A stretch of 8,020 nt of DNA from Candidatus Obscuribacter sp. (GTDB lineage Bacteria > Cyanobacteriota > Vampirovibrionia > Obscuribacterales > Obscuribacteraceae): positions 1-8,020 of the forward strand of contig JADKDV010000016.1 in the NCBI GenBank assembly GCA_016718315.1, read 5' to 3'. A model generated the notes under the pieces. That model was not told where the DNA came from. It was given only the letters and a program-made list of their open reading frames with translations, and made no database searches. Positions 1 to 6,739 of this stretch are shown here, piece by piece; position 1 is the first letter of the stretch, and each line of letters begins with the position of its first letter. The translations under genes were made by a program, and so were the position numbers.

Positions 1-53
1 GAACCTTGTTAGGAAGTTGTAAAACCAATAAAGTCAGCCACATTAAGGCTCAT
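1..53 (-). CDS. Possible start of a divergent gene cut by the left edge
   Basis: Read on the minus strand, an ATG at 53-51 follows a perfect GGAGG (59-63) with a 5-base spacer, an excellent translation start. The peptide begins MSLNVADFIGFTTS and meets TAA at 11-9. If one base is missing there, as in many places in the neighbouring genes, the frame continues with FLTRF off the edge. The hydrophobic start could be a small membrane protein, but too little is visible to assign a family. It would be transcribed away from the NTPase gene at 119. The call rests on the ribosome-binding site alone. Confidence 0.3.
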
Positions 54-118
54 GAAAACCTCCATTTATCACGCAATCTATTGCACTCTGGCTGGCACCA
101 ATCCTGGCGGTATCAAAA

Positions 119-635
119 ATGAAATTGGTAATCACTGGCGGTCCATCAGTCGGTAAAACCAGATAATCGTAACTGGACTGCAAAATATCGGCTTCACAAA
201 GTAGTGCACGAAATAGACACCCGGACCATCAAGAAGGCAAATTTTTTTGCCCTGGGTAGACAGACAAAATTTCAAGCTGAAGTGTTGCGCCGCCAGTTGT
301 CGGCAGAAGCAGCAATACTAGACTTTGACAAACCAGTCATATTAGACCGTGGATTATTTGACGGCGAAGCCTACTATCTTTATGACAAATTGCCTGTGCC
401 AAACGCCTTTGGCAATCTCAGACGCCAGCCAGTATGCAGCAGCCTTTTTAATTGAACCGCTGGACTTTTGGAAGAAACCGGTGCGAGAAGACCTTGCGCT
501 TACAAAAGAAATTAGTGTCATCCTCAAACATTGCTCGAAAGCGGAAGAGTAAAAGTTGTACGCGTGCAAACGATGCCGCCAACCGAACGAATCCAGTATG
601 TGACGCAGCAAATCGAAGCAATCAAAAAGACGCAA
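119..635 (+). pseudogene. Small P-loop NTPase (AAA_28-like), frameshifted
   Basis: The start at 119 gives MKLVITGGPSVGKT, a complete Walker A motif (GGPSVGKT). A single-base shift just after it ends that frame. The protein resumes from about 201 with VVHEIDTRTIKKANFFALG, then FQAEVLRRQLSAEAA and VILDRGLFDGEAYY (DR at 345-350). It shifts at about 415-425 into DASQYAAAFLIEPLDFW and again near 525 into RVKVVRVQTMPPTERIQYV. This order (Walker A, a FQ..VL.RQL helix, an (L/F)DRG segment, a REDL..T.EI segment, a VPP..ERI-like end) matches AAA_28-type predicted ATPases/kinases of about 170-180 residues. The summed length here is about 172. Its substrate is unknown. At least three indels are needed. 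They may be sequencing errors, in which case this is an intact gene. The last frame stays open to 758, but the tail beyond about 635 shows no family similarity. Confidence 0.75.
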
Positions 636-751
636 AGTTACATCAGTCGAACAAGCCACACACAGAGCAGCAATGGCATTCAGACCGGTTTACTCCGGAA
701 TGGCCCATTTTTATCTATTAACCCTGCATTTATCGATATTGCCAGCCTGAG

Positions 752-769
752 ATGCTAATCTATTAGCAT
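752..769. promoter_or_regulatory. Perfect inverted repeat (8-2-8), candidate operator
   Basis: ATGCTAAT (752-759) and ATTAGCAT (762-769) are exact reverse complements separated by CT. The dyad ends 16 bases before the dehydrogenase start and 5 bases before its Shine-Dalgarno. That is a typical place for a dimeric repressor site or a small leader hairpin affecting translation. It lacks a following T-run, so a Rho-independent terminator is unlikely. The symmetry is seen directly; any function is inferred. Confidence 0.5.
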
Positions 770-774
770 TTCCT

Positions 775-780
775 AAGGGG
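775..780 (+). promoter_or_regulatory. Ribosome-binding site of the glutamate dehydrogenase
   Basis: AAGGGG ends 5 bases before the ATG at 786-788. It supports that ATG as the true start even though the frame closes 11 codons later because of an indel. Confidence 0.55.
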
Positions 781-785
781 CGATT

Positions 786-2000
786 ATGCAGGCTTCAAAG
801 AACCAACCAATACTTTCGTAGAGCGCCAAAGACAGAGACTGGGCGCAGGACTTGGGAGACTGTCCTTGTGTCTCCCAGGAGAAGTAAAGTTGAATGTGTA
901 ATTGAGCTTGACAATGGCGAGCTTGGCACTTTTAACGGTTTTAGAGTACAGCACGACAATAGCCGTGGACCATACAAAGGCGGCTTGCGTTATCCCGAAG
1001 TCGACCCAGATGAGGTCAACAGCCTGGAATCACTAATGACCTGGAAAACTGCGTGGCAATATCCCCTATGGCGGTGCCAAAGGCGGCATCAACTGCGATC
1101 CGGGTGAACCACTATCGCACTCCGAAAGAAGGTAACTCGCGCCTTTATCTGACGAAACCGTGACATCGTCGGACCCGGTCCAAGCTACCAGCGCCAGACA
1201 TGGGGCACTAATGCTCAGACCGTGCCGGATTGTGGACCAATACTCCAAATATCGCGGCTGGACACCATCTGGTTACTGGCAAACCGCTGTTGGGCGGCAG
1301 CAGGCACGAACAAGCCACTGGTGAGGCATCTACTTTGTCACAGAAGCAGTCCTGCATGATCTCAAAATGGACATCAAACAAGACTGCCTTTATTATACAA
1401 GGCTTAGGTAATTGGGCTCCTGGGCAGCTAGATTTATCCTGGGGCTGGTGGGCGTGTCATTGCTATTGCTGACGCCACCGGGGCTGTTGTAAAACAGATT
1501 ATCGACATCACAGCACTCTGGCACCACACCACCGAGACCGGCGGTGTCAAAGGATTTAGCGGGGCTGAGTCGCTTGATCCAGCCAAGATATTTACACTGG
1601 AGTGTGATGTGCTTTTGCCAGCAGCACTCGGTAATGTCATACCGAAGCCAATGTCAAAGACCTCAAATGCAAAGTCTTAATCGAAGGCGCTAATGGACCC
1701 AACAACCCCAGTGGCTGATGAATACTTGATCAAACAAGGCATCACCGTTGTCCCCGATATCTTCGCTAACTCGGGCGGAGTTATAGTCTCATATTTTGAG
1801 TGGGTGCAAAACGTACAGCAATTCCGCTGGCGCGTAGAGCGTGTCAATCAGAGCCCAAGCCTTTGATGCTTGACTCCTGCAAAGAGATAAAAAGGCATCT
1901 GTCAGAGCAGCGATTGCGATATACGGCAGCTTTTCAGCTAGCTATCGCGAAAGTGGCTCGCACCACAGCTTTGCATGGACTCGAAAACGAAAGCCTGCAT
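786..2000 (+). pseudogene. Glu/Leu/Phe/Val dehydrogenase (glutamate dehydrogenase), many frameshifts
   Basis: This encodes an NAD(P)-dependent glutamate dehydrogenase (glutamate to 2-oxoglutarate and ammonium), readable only across many frames. The start MQASKNQ shifts at about 809 into NTFVER. From 868 it reads RRSKVECVIELDNGELGTF, then DNSRGPYKGGLRY and LMTWKTA. The three substrate/catalytic lysines of the family are present: PYKGG (976-978), WKTA (1045-1047) and YGGAKGG (1079-1081). The acidic catalytic residue is in PAPDMG (1197-1199). The nucleotide-binding half follows: VTGKPLLGGSR, TAFIIQGLGN (Rossmann glycines, about 1383-1412), RVIAIADATGAVV from 1444, LLPAALGNVI, VLIEGANGP, VVPDIFANSGGVIVSYFEWVQN and AFQLAIAKVARTTALHGL. 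Domain order and total length (about 400 residues) fit the family. At least a dozen indels are needed, and the H of the usual RYHPEV is missing. Substitutions at conserved positions are few compared with indels, which points to sequencing error or very recent inactivation. The gene end is blurred, because the last frame runs on into the transporter start. Confidence 0.88.
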
Positions 2001-2028
2001 GCTCTCAACCCCGCACCAAAAGATAAAA

Positions 2029-3884
2029 ATGGAAAAATCAGACCTGGCAGTTGTGGGCCCGACAAGGGCGAAGACCTGAGCGACGACGATTGGTATAAAA
2101 TGTCTATCAAGGTGATGCGGTCCCACAGCTGACCTGGCGCACTTTGGTCCTGATGGGCGGATGGCGCGCACTTATGTCGATATCAATCTCTACACCATGC
2201 TCAAGCTCGGCTGGGCATTTGGTGTAGCAATCACGGCTTGTGTACTCAGTTTTGTACTGTGGAATGGACTGAGACTGATTTTCCCAAAACTATCCGAGAT
2301 GTCCATCCTCGAAAACAACTGTATGCAATCAACTGCATCGGCTGCCGGCTACTCTACCGGTGCCACAGTAGGTCTGGCTTTGGCGCATTGCTCATGATCA
2401 CAGGCAAGCACGTAGACTGGCAGATACTTTTGCCATGGACTGCGGTATCGGCACTACTTGGTGTATTTTTGGCTGTGCCAATGAAGCGCCAGATGATCAA
2501 CAAAGAAAAATTGCCATTTCCCAGTGGCATTGCCGCTGCTCAAACGCTTAAAAGCTTGCATGGCAAAAGCAAAGAAGCCGTCGTCCAGGCTTATGCTCTG
2601 GTGGCAGCAATGGTGGCAGCAGGACTGACTGGCTTTCTAAAGAATGGTCAGTATCCCTGGCAAATAGCAGCCAAACTCAAGATACCCGAGTTTATCGAGT
2701 TTAACTTGCCATGGCAAAAGATCAATCTCAAAGACTTCCCGGGCTTTGGCTTTGAGCCCAGCATGTTACTGGCAGCAGCCGGCATGCTTGTCGGTATGCG
2801 TGTATCGCTATCGATGTTGATTGGCTCACTGATACTCTACTTTTTTATGGGACCCTATGTACTTGGGCTGGGAGAAATATCCAGCGCCAAAGGACTACTC
2901 AAAGAGTGGGCACTGTGGAGCGGCTCAGCTATTATGGTGACATCCGGGCTGACTGCTTTTGCTCTGGAGTGGCGCACTATCATGCGCAGCTTTACCACAC
3001 TCAAAAAAGCTGATAATACTGCCGGTGGTGACAATACAGTCGATCCTATTGCTCATATCGAGGTCCCCAACAGCTGGCTTATCATCGGTATCGTGCCTCT
3101 GGCAATTGCATCCATAGCCTTGCAGTATCTGGCTTTTTCTATTAATCCGATGGTCGGTCTGACTACTGTTGTTTTGAGTTTCTTTGGGCATTGTGGCTGC
3201 CGCGCTACCGGCGAGACCGACGTCACACCGATGAGTGCGATGTGCAAAATTACACAGCTGACTGTGGCTGTGCTGGCTCCCAAAAACATAGTCACCAATC
3301 TGATGGCAGCATCGGTCACAGCCAATATCGCCTCTAGCTCAGCTGATTTGCTTACTGACCTCAAGAGCGGATACTTACTGGGAGCCAATCCACGCAAACA
3401 ATTTATCGCCCAGATGGCTGGGGTATTTTTTGGACTGGCTGCCATTGTGCCAGCCTGGTATCTGATGGTGCCAGATCAAGCAGCACTAGAAGCCTTCCAA
3501 CCACCTACTGTCTACATGTGGAAAGCCGTTGCCGAAGCACTCTCTCAGGGACTCGATAAGATACCAGTAACCGCTCGCTGGGGCATGCTCATAGGTGGGT
3601 TACTTGGTATTGTACTGTCACTTACCGACAAATATTTACCAGCTGGTGTGCGCAAGTACACTCCATCAGCCATGGGACTGGGACTATCTTGGGTGATGCC
3701 CTTTAGCAATGCCTTTGCCTTTTTTGTCGGCGCGCTAATAGTAGAGGTCTGGAAACTTATAAATAACAAAAACGCTGCTGTCTATGTCGTACCAGTAGCA
3801 TCAGGGGCGGTGGCAGGAGAGTCACTGGTCTGTGCTGTAATCGCCATTATCGATGCTGTTATGGCGCTAAGCGGGCACAGGTAG
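2029..3884 (+). CDS. OPT-family oligopeptide transporter, 5' part frameshifted
   Basis: This is an integral inner-membrane transporter of the prokaryotic OPT family, which imports oligopeptides or metal chelates, probably coupled to protons. The N-terminus is split over frames: DKGEDLSDDDWYK (to 2099), NVYQGDAVPQLTWRTLVLMGG from 2099, then from 2188 LYTMLKLGWAFGVAITACVLS and GYSTGATVGLA. A lost T near 2380 shifts it into the long frame FGALLMITGKH to the TAG at 3882-3884. Motifs follow in family order: KLPFPSGIAAAQTLKSLH, GFGFEPSMLLAAAGMLVGMR, RATGETDVTPMSAM (from 3201), LLTDLKSGYLLGANPRKQ and YTPSAMGLGLSWVMPF. Many hydrophobic segments run throughout, and the total of about 619 residues is normal. 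A +T/-C pair at about 3183-3202 replaces the usual LGIVAA by FGHCGC just before RATGETD, and MCK replaces the usual MGK. The start is uncertain: 2029 gives MEKSDLAV, and 1999 is in the same frame. Its position right behind glutamate dehydrogenase suggests joint peptide/amino-acid use. Confidence 0.85.
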
Positions 3885-3966
3885 GGGCAGTCATAGTACC
3901 TCGGACTGACTCACGGGGAAGTTTCAACATAGATTTGATTCACATGACCAGATTTATTGAATGATA
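3885..3966. other. Intergenic gap between transporter and insertion sequence
   Basis: This is 82 bases with no reading frame of note. A weak CAGTC...GACTG pairing lies at about 3888-3909, but with an 11-base loop and no T-run it is not a convincing terminator. Confidence 0.4.
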
Positions 3967-3991
3967 TGACCTGTCCCAGGTTTGGGAGACA
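3967..3991 (-). repeat. Probable IS3-family terminal inverted repeat (single copy)
   Basis: The sequence starts TGACCTGTCCCAGG and ends GGGAGACA. It thus has the TG...CA end bases of IS3-type elements and lies just past the transposase stop codon. The partner repeat is missing because the element is truncated on its other side, so the boundary rests on motif and distance only. Confidence 0.5.
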
Positions 3992-4000
3992 CTAAAGAAT

Positions 4001-4621
4001 TTACGAAGCTGACAACAAAGAACAGTATTGACTGTCAACCTCCTCAGGAGTTTTATACCCCAAAGTGCTGTGAAGTCTCTTTCTGTTGTAAAAGATTTCT
4101 ATGTATTCAAAAAGCTCCTCTCGAAGTGCTGGTGCTGACCGCAGTTGATAGATGTCTAGTTCTTGCTTTAGTGTTCCAAAAAATGATTCTGTTGGTGCGT
4201 TGTCCCAACAGTTGCCTTTTCTGCTCATGCTCTGCTTGAGCTTGTATCTCCCCAGGAGCTTCCGGAACATTTCGCTGGCGTATTGTGAGCCGCGGTCAGA
4301 GTGTACTAGTGGGCTAGCTCCAGGACGCCTATTGAGGGCGTCCTGGAGCGCTGTGCACACCATGCTTGCTCGCATGTGGTTTGCAACGGACCATCCAACT
4401 ACCTTGCGAGAAAAGAGAGCAATCCAGACGCACAAATACAGCCAACCTTCTCTGGTGCGCAAATATGTGATATCGCTGGTCCAGACTTGATCGGGTCTCT
4501 CTGGTTGAAATTCTCTATCAAGTGTGTTCGGCGAAACTAGCTCACCATGATCGCTATCGGTCGTTTTCTTGTATCTGCGCACGCGCTTAGCGTGGAGGCC
4601 ATGCTTTGTCAGGCAAAGTAA
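4001..4621 (-). pseudogene. IS3-family transposase OrfB, N-terminally truncated
   Basis: This is a DDE transposase with rve integrase-core fold. Counting from the GTG at 4582, it shows QVWTSDITYL (D37), LVHSDRGSQY (D96) and NAPTESFFGTLKQE (E132), a canonical DD35E triad. The family tail YNRKRLHSTLGYKTPEE follows and the protein stops at 4001-4003. About 193 residues remain from the GTG. The same frame is open upstream to about 4630 and reads LTKHGLHAKRVRRYKKTTDSD, the usual linker between the HTH_21 region and the catalytic core, so the N-terminal ~80 residues of a ~280-residue protein are gone. GTG at 4582 is probably not a natural start. No frameshift is seen, so truncation alone inactivated it. 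Confidence 0.88.
4317..4349. repeat. Perfect 13-bp inverted repeat inside the transposase gene
   Basis: GCTCCAGGACGCC (4317-4329) and GGCGTCCTGGAGC (4337-4349) are exact reverse complements around a 7-base loop. On the coding strand it encodes part of ALQDALNRRPGA. Such a stable GC-rich hairpin within a coding region is unusual and could slow ribosomes or polymerase. It has no T-run, so it is not an ordinary terminator. Confidence 0.6.
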
Positions 4622-4622
4622 T

Positions 4623-4709
4623 TGACAGCTTCAGAGGAAAAGAAGAAAGGGCGAACATTTGTTCCTAGAGGCAACATAGTCTGCTTGGCACATGCCCAGC
4701 CTTGCATCG
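4623..4709. other. Junction between IS remnant and HEAT-repeat gene
   Basis: These 87 bases have no transposase similarity in any frame and no terminal repeat. An imperfect hairpin GCTTGGCA-CA-TGCCCAGC (4683-4700) lies just past the stop of the HEAT-repeat gene and could help end its transcript, but no T-run follows. Confidence 0.35.
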
Positions 4710-5666
4710 TCAGTCTCCGTTGGTCTTCGGGGCACATGCTGTAATTGCCTGATTGAGCAACTCTGGATCTAATTTCCACCACTTTTGTAGCTCAAGTAAG
4801 TATGGATAAAGCTGCACACTCCCTATTGCTTTTGCTGCCTCAACGGACAATTCCCAAACCTCTTCAGATGTAATGGACTCGATCAATGGTGCAATAACTC
4901 TCTGATCCTTGTATTGCGCTAATCCTAGGAGAGCCTCATGACGAGCTTCCTCATGACAGTCATGTACACGAGCGAAGAGCGCATCTCGAATTTCCTCTTT
5001 ATTAGGAAGGTCTTTGTCCGCTGGTTGTAAACCGAACGTCGCCCAGTTTCTAACATCTCCCTCAATGTCTTCAGAAAGAGTGATCAAAAGATTTATAGCA
5101 ATATTATCTGCCAATGAGCTAAGGCTGGTTGCGGCGGCTTTGCGCGTGCTGGCCACTAGACATGTGGCTGCGCGTTGAAGATACTGCGAACGATCGGCTA
5201 CATCCAATTGGAAAAGTGCGTAAGCCAACACCTCTAGAACAGCACTATCCGATTCCATCCGCGCCAAATCTATCAAAGTCTTCACAGCAATCGATCTAAA
5301 CTGCGAGTCAGTCTGGTACATCAATATATTGACACCAAGCACTCTATCTTTTGAGTTTTTGCTGGCGCATAGTTGCAGCGCCTTTTCAATAACCACCATA
5401 GAGTTTAGTGTTTGCAGGATGATTAGAGACGGTGACTGATCAGCCTGGTCTTCCAATGCTAGGGAAACCAGCTCGTCAATAGTCTTGTTTTTAAGGGTCT
5501 GTATATAAACTTCTAGCTCATCTATGGAGTAACCCGCATCTTCAAATGGCCTTGAATGCAATGCCAACTCTGCTTTGATTTTAGCATTGATTAAACCCCA
5601 TAAATCAGACTGCTTATTCGCTAGCAGTCGAAATTGTGTCTCTAGTGGTAGGATTTTTTTAGTCAT
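4710..5666 (-). CDS. HEAT-repeat domain protein
   Basis: This is an intact 318-residue protein with no signal peptide or membrane segment, so it is presumably cytoplasmic. The first ~100 residues are helical and unassigned. From about residue 83 to 295 it is built of paired amphipathic helices of HEAT/ARM type. The clearest unit is GDVRNWATFGL (203-213), then IRDALFARVHDCHEEARHEALLGLA (split across 226-250) and VIAPLIESITSEEVWELSVEAAKAIGS. Variants of VRDWATFGLG recur in a widespread group of bacterial HEAT-repeat proteins, generally taken as protein-binding scaffolds, and no catalytic motif is visible. The ATG at 5666 is preceded by a TATAAT box and only a short leader, with a weak ribosome-binding site. 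It stands alone between a truncated IS and a truncated recombinase, which suggests accessory cargo. The biological role is unknown. Confidence 0.85.
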   Translation of the reverse strand: MTKKILPLETQFRLLANKQSDLWGLINAKIKAELALHSRPFEDAGYSIDELEVYIQTLKNKTIDELVSLALEDQADQSPSLIILQTLNSMVVIEKALQLCASKNSKDRVLGVNILMYQTDSQFRSIAVKTLIDLARMESDSAVLEVLAYALFQLDVADRSQYLQRAATCLVASTRKAAATSLSSLADNIAINLLITLSEDIEGDVRNWATFGLQPADKDLPNKEEIRDALFARVHDCHEEARHEALLGLAQYKDQRVIAPLIESITSEEVWELSVEAAKAIGSVQLYPYLLELQKWWKLDPELLNQAITACAPKTNGD

Positions 5667-5686
5667 ACTTCATTGAGGAGCAGCAA

Positions 5687-5692
5687 ATTATA
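5687..5692 (-). promoter_or_regulatory. Candidate -10 box of the HEAT-repeat gene
   Basis: On the minus strand TATAAT, a perfect -10 hexamer, sits 20 bases before the ATG at 5666 and would give a leader of about 13 bases. No good -35 box stands 16-18 bases upstream (about CTCATT), so this is a partial match. Confidence 0.4.
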
Positions 5693-5781
5693 GAATACAC
5701 AAATAGTCGAATGAGAAAGAGGTTTAATTCCAGGACGTATTATTCGCTCTGACCTTCATCGTTATCGTTCAACGGCGAACT

Positions 5782-5810
5782 TTGTTTCTACACTGACTCT
5801 AAATTACAAT
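5782..5810 (+). promoter_or_regulatory. Candidate promoter of the serine recombinase fragment
   Basis: TTGTTT (5782-5787) and TACAAT (5805-5810) are separated by exactly 17 bases, a sigma-70-like pair with a 5/6 -10 box. Transcription would begin near 5817, about 14 bases before the recombinase start codon. Confidence 0.42.
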
Positions 5811-5830
5811 GAAAAAGTGTCTCAAAACTA

Positions 5831-6016
5831 TTGACACATTCCGAATTGGTTGGCTATGCGCGAGTGTCTACCGGTGATCAAAACATCGACCTTCAAGCCG
5901 ATGCCTTGAAGTCTGCCGGTTGCAGAAAGATTTTTAGCGAGAAGCTTTCTGGCAAAAATACTGATCGTCCAGAACTTGCCAAGCTATTGGACAACCGTCG
6001 AGAAGGGGACACCTAC
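5831..6016 (+). pseudogene. Serine recombinase (resolvase/invertase), N-terminal fragment
   Basis: The start TTG at 5831 leads into ELVGYARVSTGDQNIDLQADALKSAGC, whose opening is the hallmark of the resolvase catalytic domain. The nucleophilic serine is residue 13 and the nearby arginine residue 11 (YARVST). LSGKNTDRPELAKLL and REGDT follow as expected. Similarity ends at about residue 61: the next block (V..KLDRLGRS), which carries further catalytic arginines, and the DNA-binding HTH are absent. The frame continues to 6208 with unrelated residues. The fragment cannot recombine DNA. It is too short to tell resolvase from invertase or transposase-associated types. It lies 164 bases from the HEAT-repeat gene and is divergent from it. 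Confidence 0.82.
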
Positions 6017-6179
6017 ATGTCGAAAACAAACATGTATCACCCTGCTCTCCTTTTACTCAATTTGGGCAACTTCAAATTTGCAACCTCTGACTTTGTGCTG
6101 AAGCAAAAGCTTTCTAAATCGAGGACTAACAACTATTTCCGGTGCAGGCAAATTCCGACCACGCTAGTGCGGTCCAATT
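6017..6179. other. Non-coding junction after the recombinase fragment
   Basis: The recombinase frame stays open through this stretch but matches nothing. ACATGT occurs twice (6015-6020 and 6030-6035), close to the point where recombinase similarity stops. An imperfect stem near 6159-6176 could form in the transcript of the minus-strand gene that ends at 6180, but it has a bulge and no clear T-run. Confidence 0.35.
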
Positions 6180-6707
6180 TTACTTATAAAGTTTCCTGGC
6201 TGAGGTAATATCGCTGATGAGTTGGTCCGAGAGCTTGTTAAGTCCCTCTTGCGGGGTCTTAGCTTCTATTAGCTTGCACCACCAAACGAGCATGTATTTT
6301 TCTCTTGGCTGCCGCTTTAGTGAAATTACATCTTCAACTGTCATGAAGTACTTTCCGGTTCTATTGCTGTATTCACTGCAATGAAAAATAACTTGTGTCG
6401 AATCGCATTTCAGTGCCTTCTCACGATCGATGCAAGAAATTCCTAGTCTCTTTAACTTGTCTTTTATTGGCCCGAAATTCAAAGTTTTAGTGAACTCATC
6501 TGCGATTTCAGCGTCGAAGATCCAAACTTGGTTTAAGTCTTGAAGCAGATTCCCATTCGGGACAAGTTCGCCTCTAACTCTCATAACGGTAAGACTCTGG
6601 TAGATGCCTAAAGAATCAAAATACTCCTTGCTTTTATCTTCGGCTCTGCAACAGACAAATTGAGTGAGAACAAAAGTCACCCAAATTATTCGAATAAACC
6701 AGCGCAT
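6180..6707 (-). CDS. Small exported protein of unknown family, candidate immunity partner of the RHS protein
   Basis: This 175-residue protein belongs to no family I recognise. Residues 1-22 form a classical Sec signal peptide: MRWFIR, a hydrophobic core IIWVTFVLTQFV, then CCRA before EDK. Cleavage after A22 is likely, and the paired cysteines do not fit a good lipobox. The mature part is charged, has four cysteines (92, 101, 110, 144) that could form disulfides outside the cytoplasm, and includes YMLVWWCKLIEAKTPQEGL. The ATG at 6707 has a strong GGAGG (6717-6721) and lies 32 bases after the stop of the RHS reading frame, so the two are probably co-transcribed. A small gene directly after a variable RHS C-terminus is the usual place for an immunity protein; an extracytoplasmic one would imply a toxin acting in the periplasm. 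That role is inferred from position only. Confidence 0.7.
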   Translation of the reverse strand: MRWFIRIIWVTFVLTQFVCCRAEDKSKEYFDSLGIYQSLTVMRVRGELVPNGNLLQDLNQVWIFDAEIADEFTKTLNFGPIKDKLKRLGISCIDREKALKCDSTQVIFHCSEYSNRTGKYFMTVEDVISLKRQPREKYMLVWWCKLIEAKTPQEGLNKLSDQLISDITSARKLYK

Positions 6708-6716
6708 TGAAAATTT

Positions 6717-6721
6717 CCTCC
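6717..6721 (-). promoter_or_regulatory. Strong Shine-Dalgarno of the small exported protein
   Basis: GGAGG on the minus strand lies 9 bases before the ATG at 6707 and within the 32-base gap after the RHS stop codon. It fixes the start choice and supports translation of this gene from the RHS transcript. Confidence 0.6.
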
Positions 6722-6739
6722 ATAGGGAATCGCTGTTAC

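Larger units (their letters stand above)
636..785 (+). other. Short intergenic stretch before the dehydrogenase
   Basis: The reading frame of the NTPase remains open as far as TAA at 756-758, but its residues look like random translation. The stretch holds a perfect inverted repeat (752-769) and the Shine-Dalgarno of the next gene (775-780). I see no convincing -35/-10 pair and no terminator with a T-run. Confidence 0.4.
3967..4622 (-). mobile_element. IS3-family insertion sequence remnant, 3' half only
   Basis: The element retains the C-terminal two-thirds of orfB and its downstream end. A probable terminal inverted repeat begins TGACCTGTCCCAGG at 3967 and lies 34 bases beyond the transposase stop, the usual layout at the right end of IS3-type elements. 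No inverted copy of this end occurs near 4620-4710, and orfA plus the start of orfB are absent, so the element is truncated at about 4620. It is therefore probably not autonomous. The exact break point is inferred from where transposase similarity fades. Confidence 0.75.

Noticed and set aside
354..659. Minus-strand open frame of 101 codons
   Set aside because: It is antisense to the P-loop NTPase, whose motifs are convincing on the plus strand.
1434..1640. Minus-strand open frame within the dehydrogenase
   Set aside because: The plus strand from 1444 to 1641 reads as clean dehydrogenase sequence (IAIADATGAVV, LLPAALGNV), so this is a shadow.
3053..3445. Minus-strand open frame of 130 codons
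   Set aside because: It lies wholly within the transporter on the opposite strand, has no family resemblance or ribosome-binding site, and mirrors the hydrophobic codons of the real gene.
4152..4490. Plus-strand open frame of 112 codons
   Set aside because: It is antisense to the transposase core, which carries the full DD35E triad. It has no start signal or similarity.
6159..6176. Possible Rho-independent terminator for the small exported gene
   Set aside because: The stem requires a bulge and lacks a T-run in the direction of transcription, so it falls below the level I would annotate.
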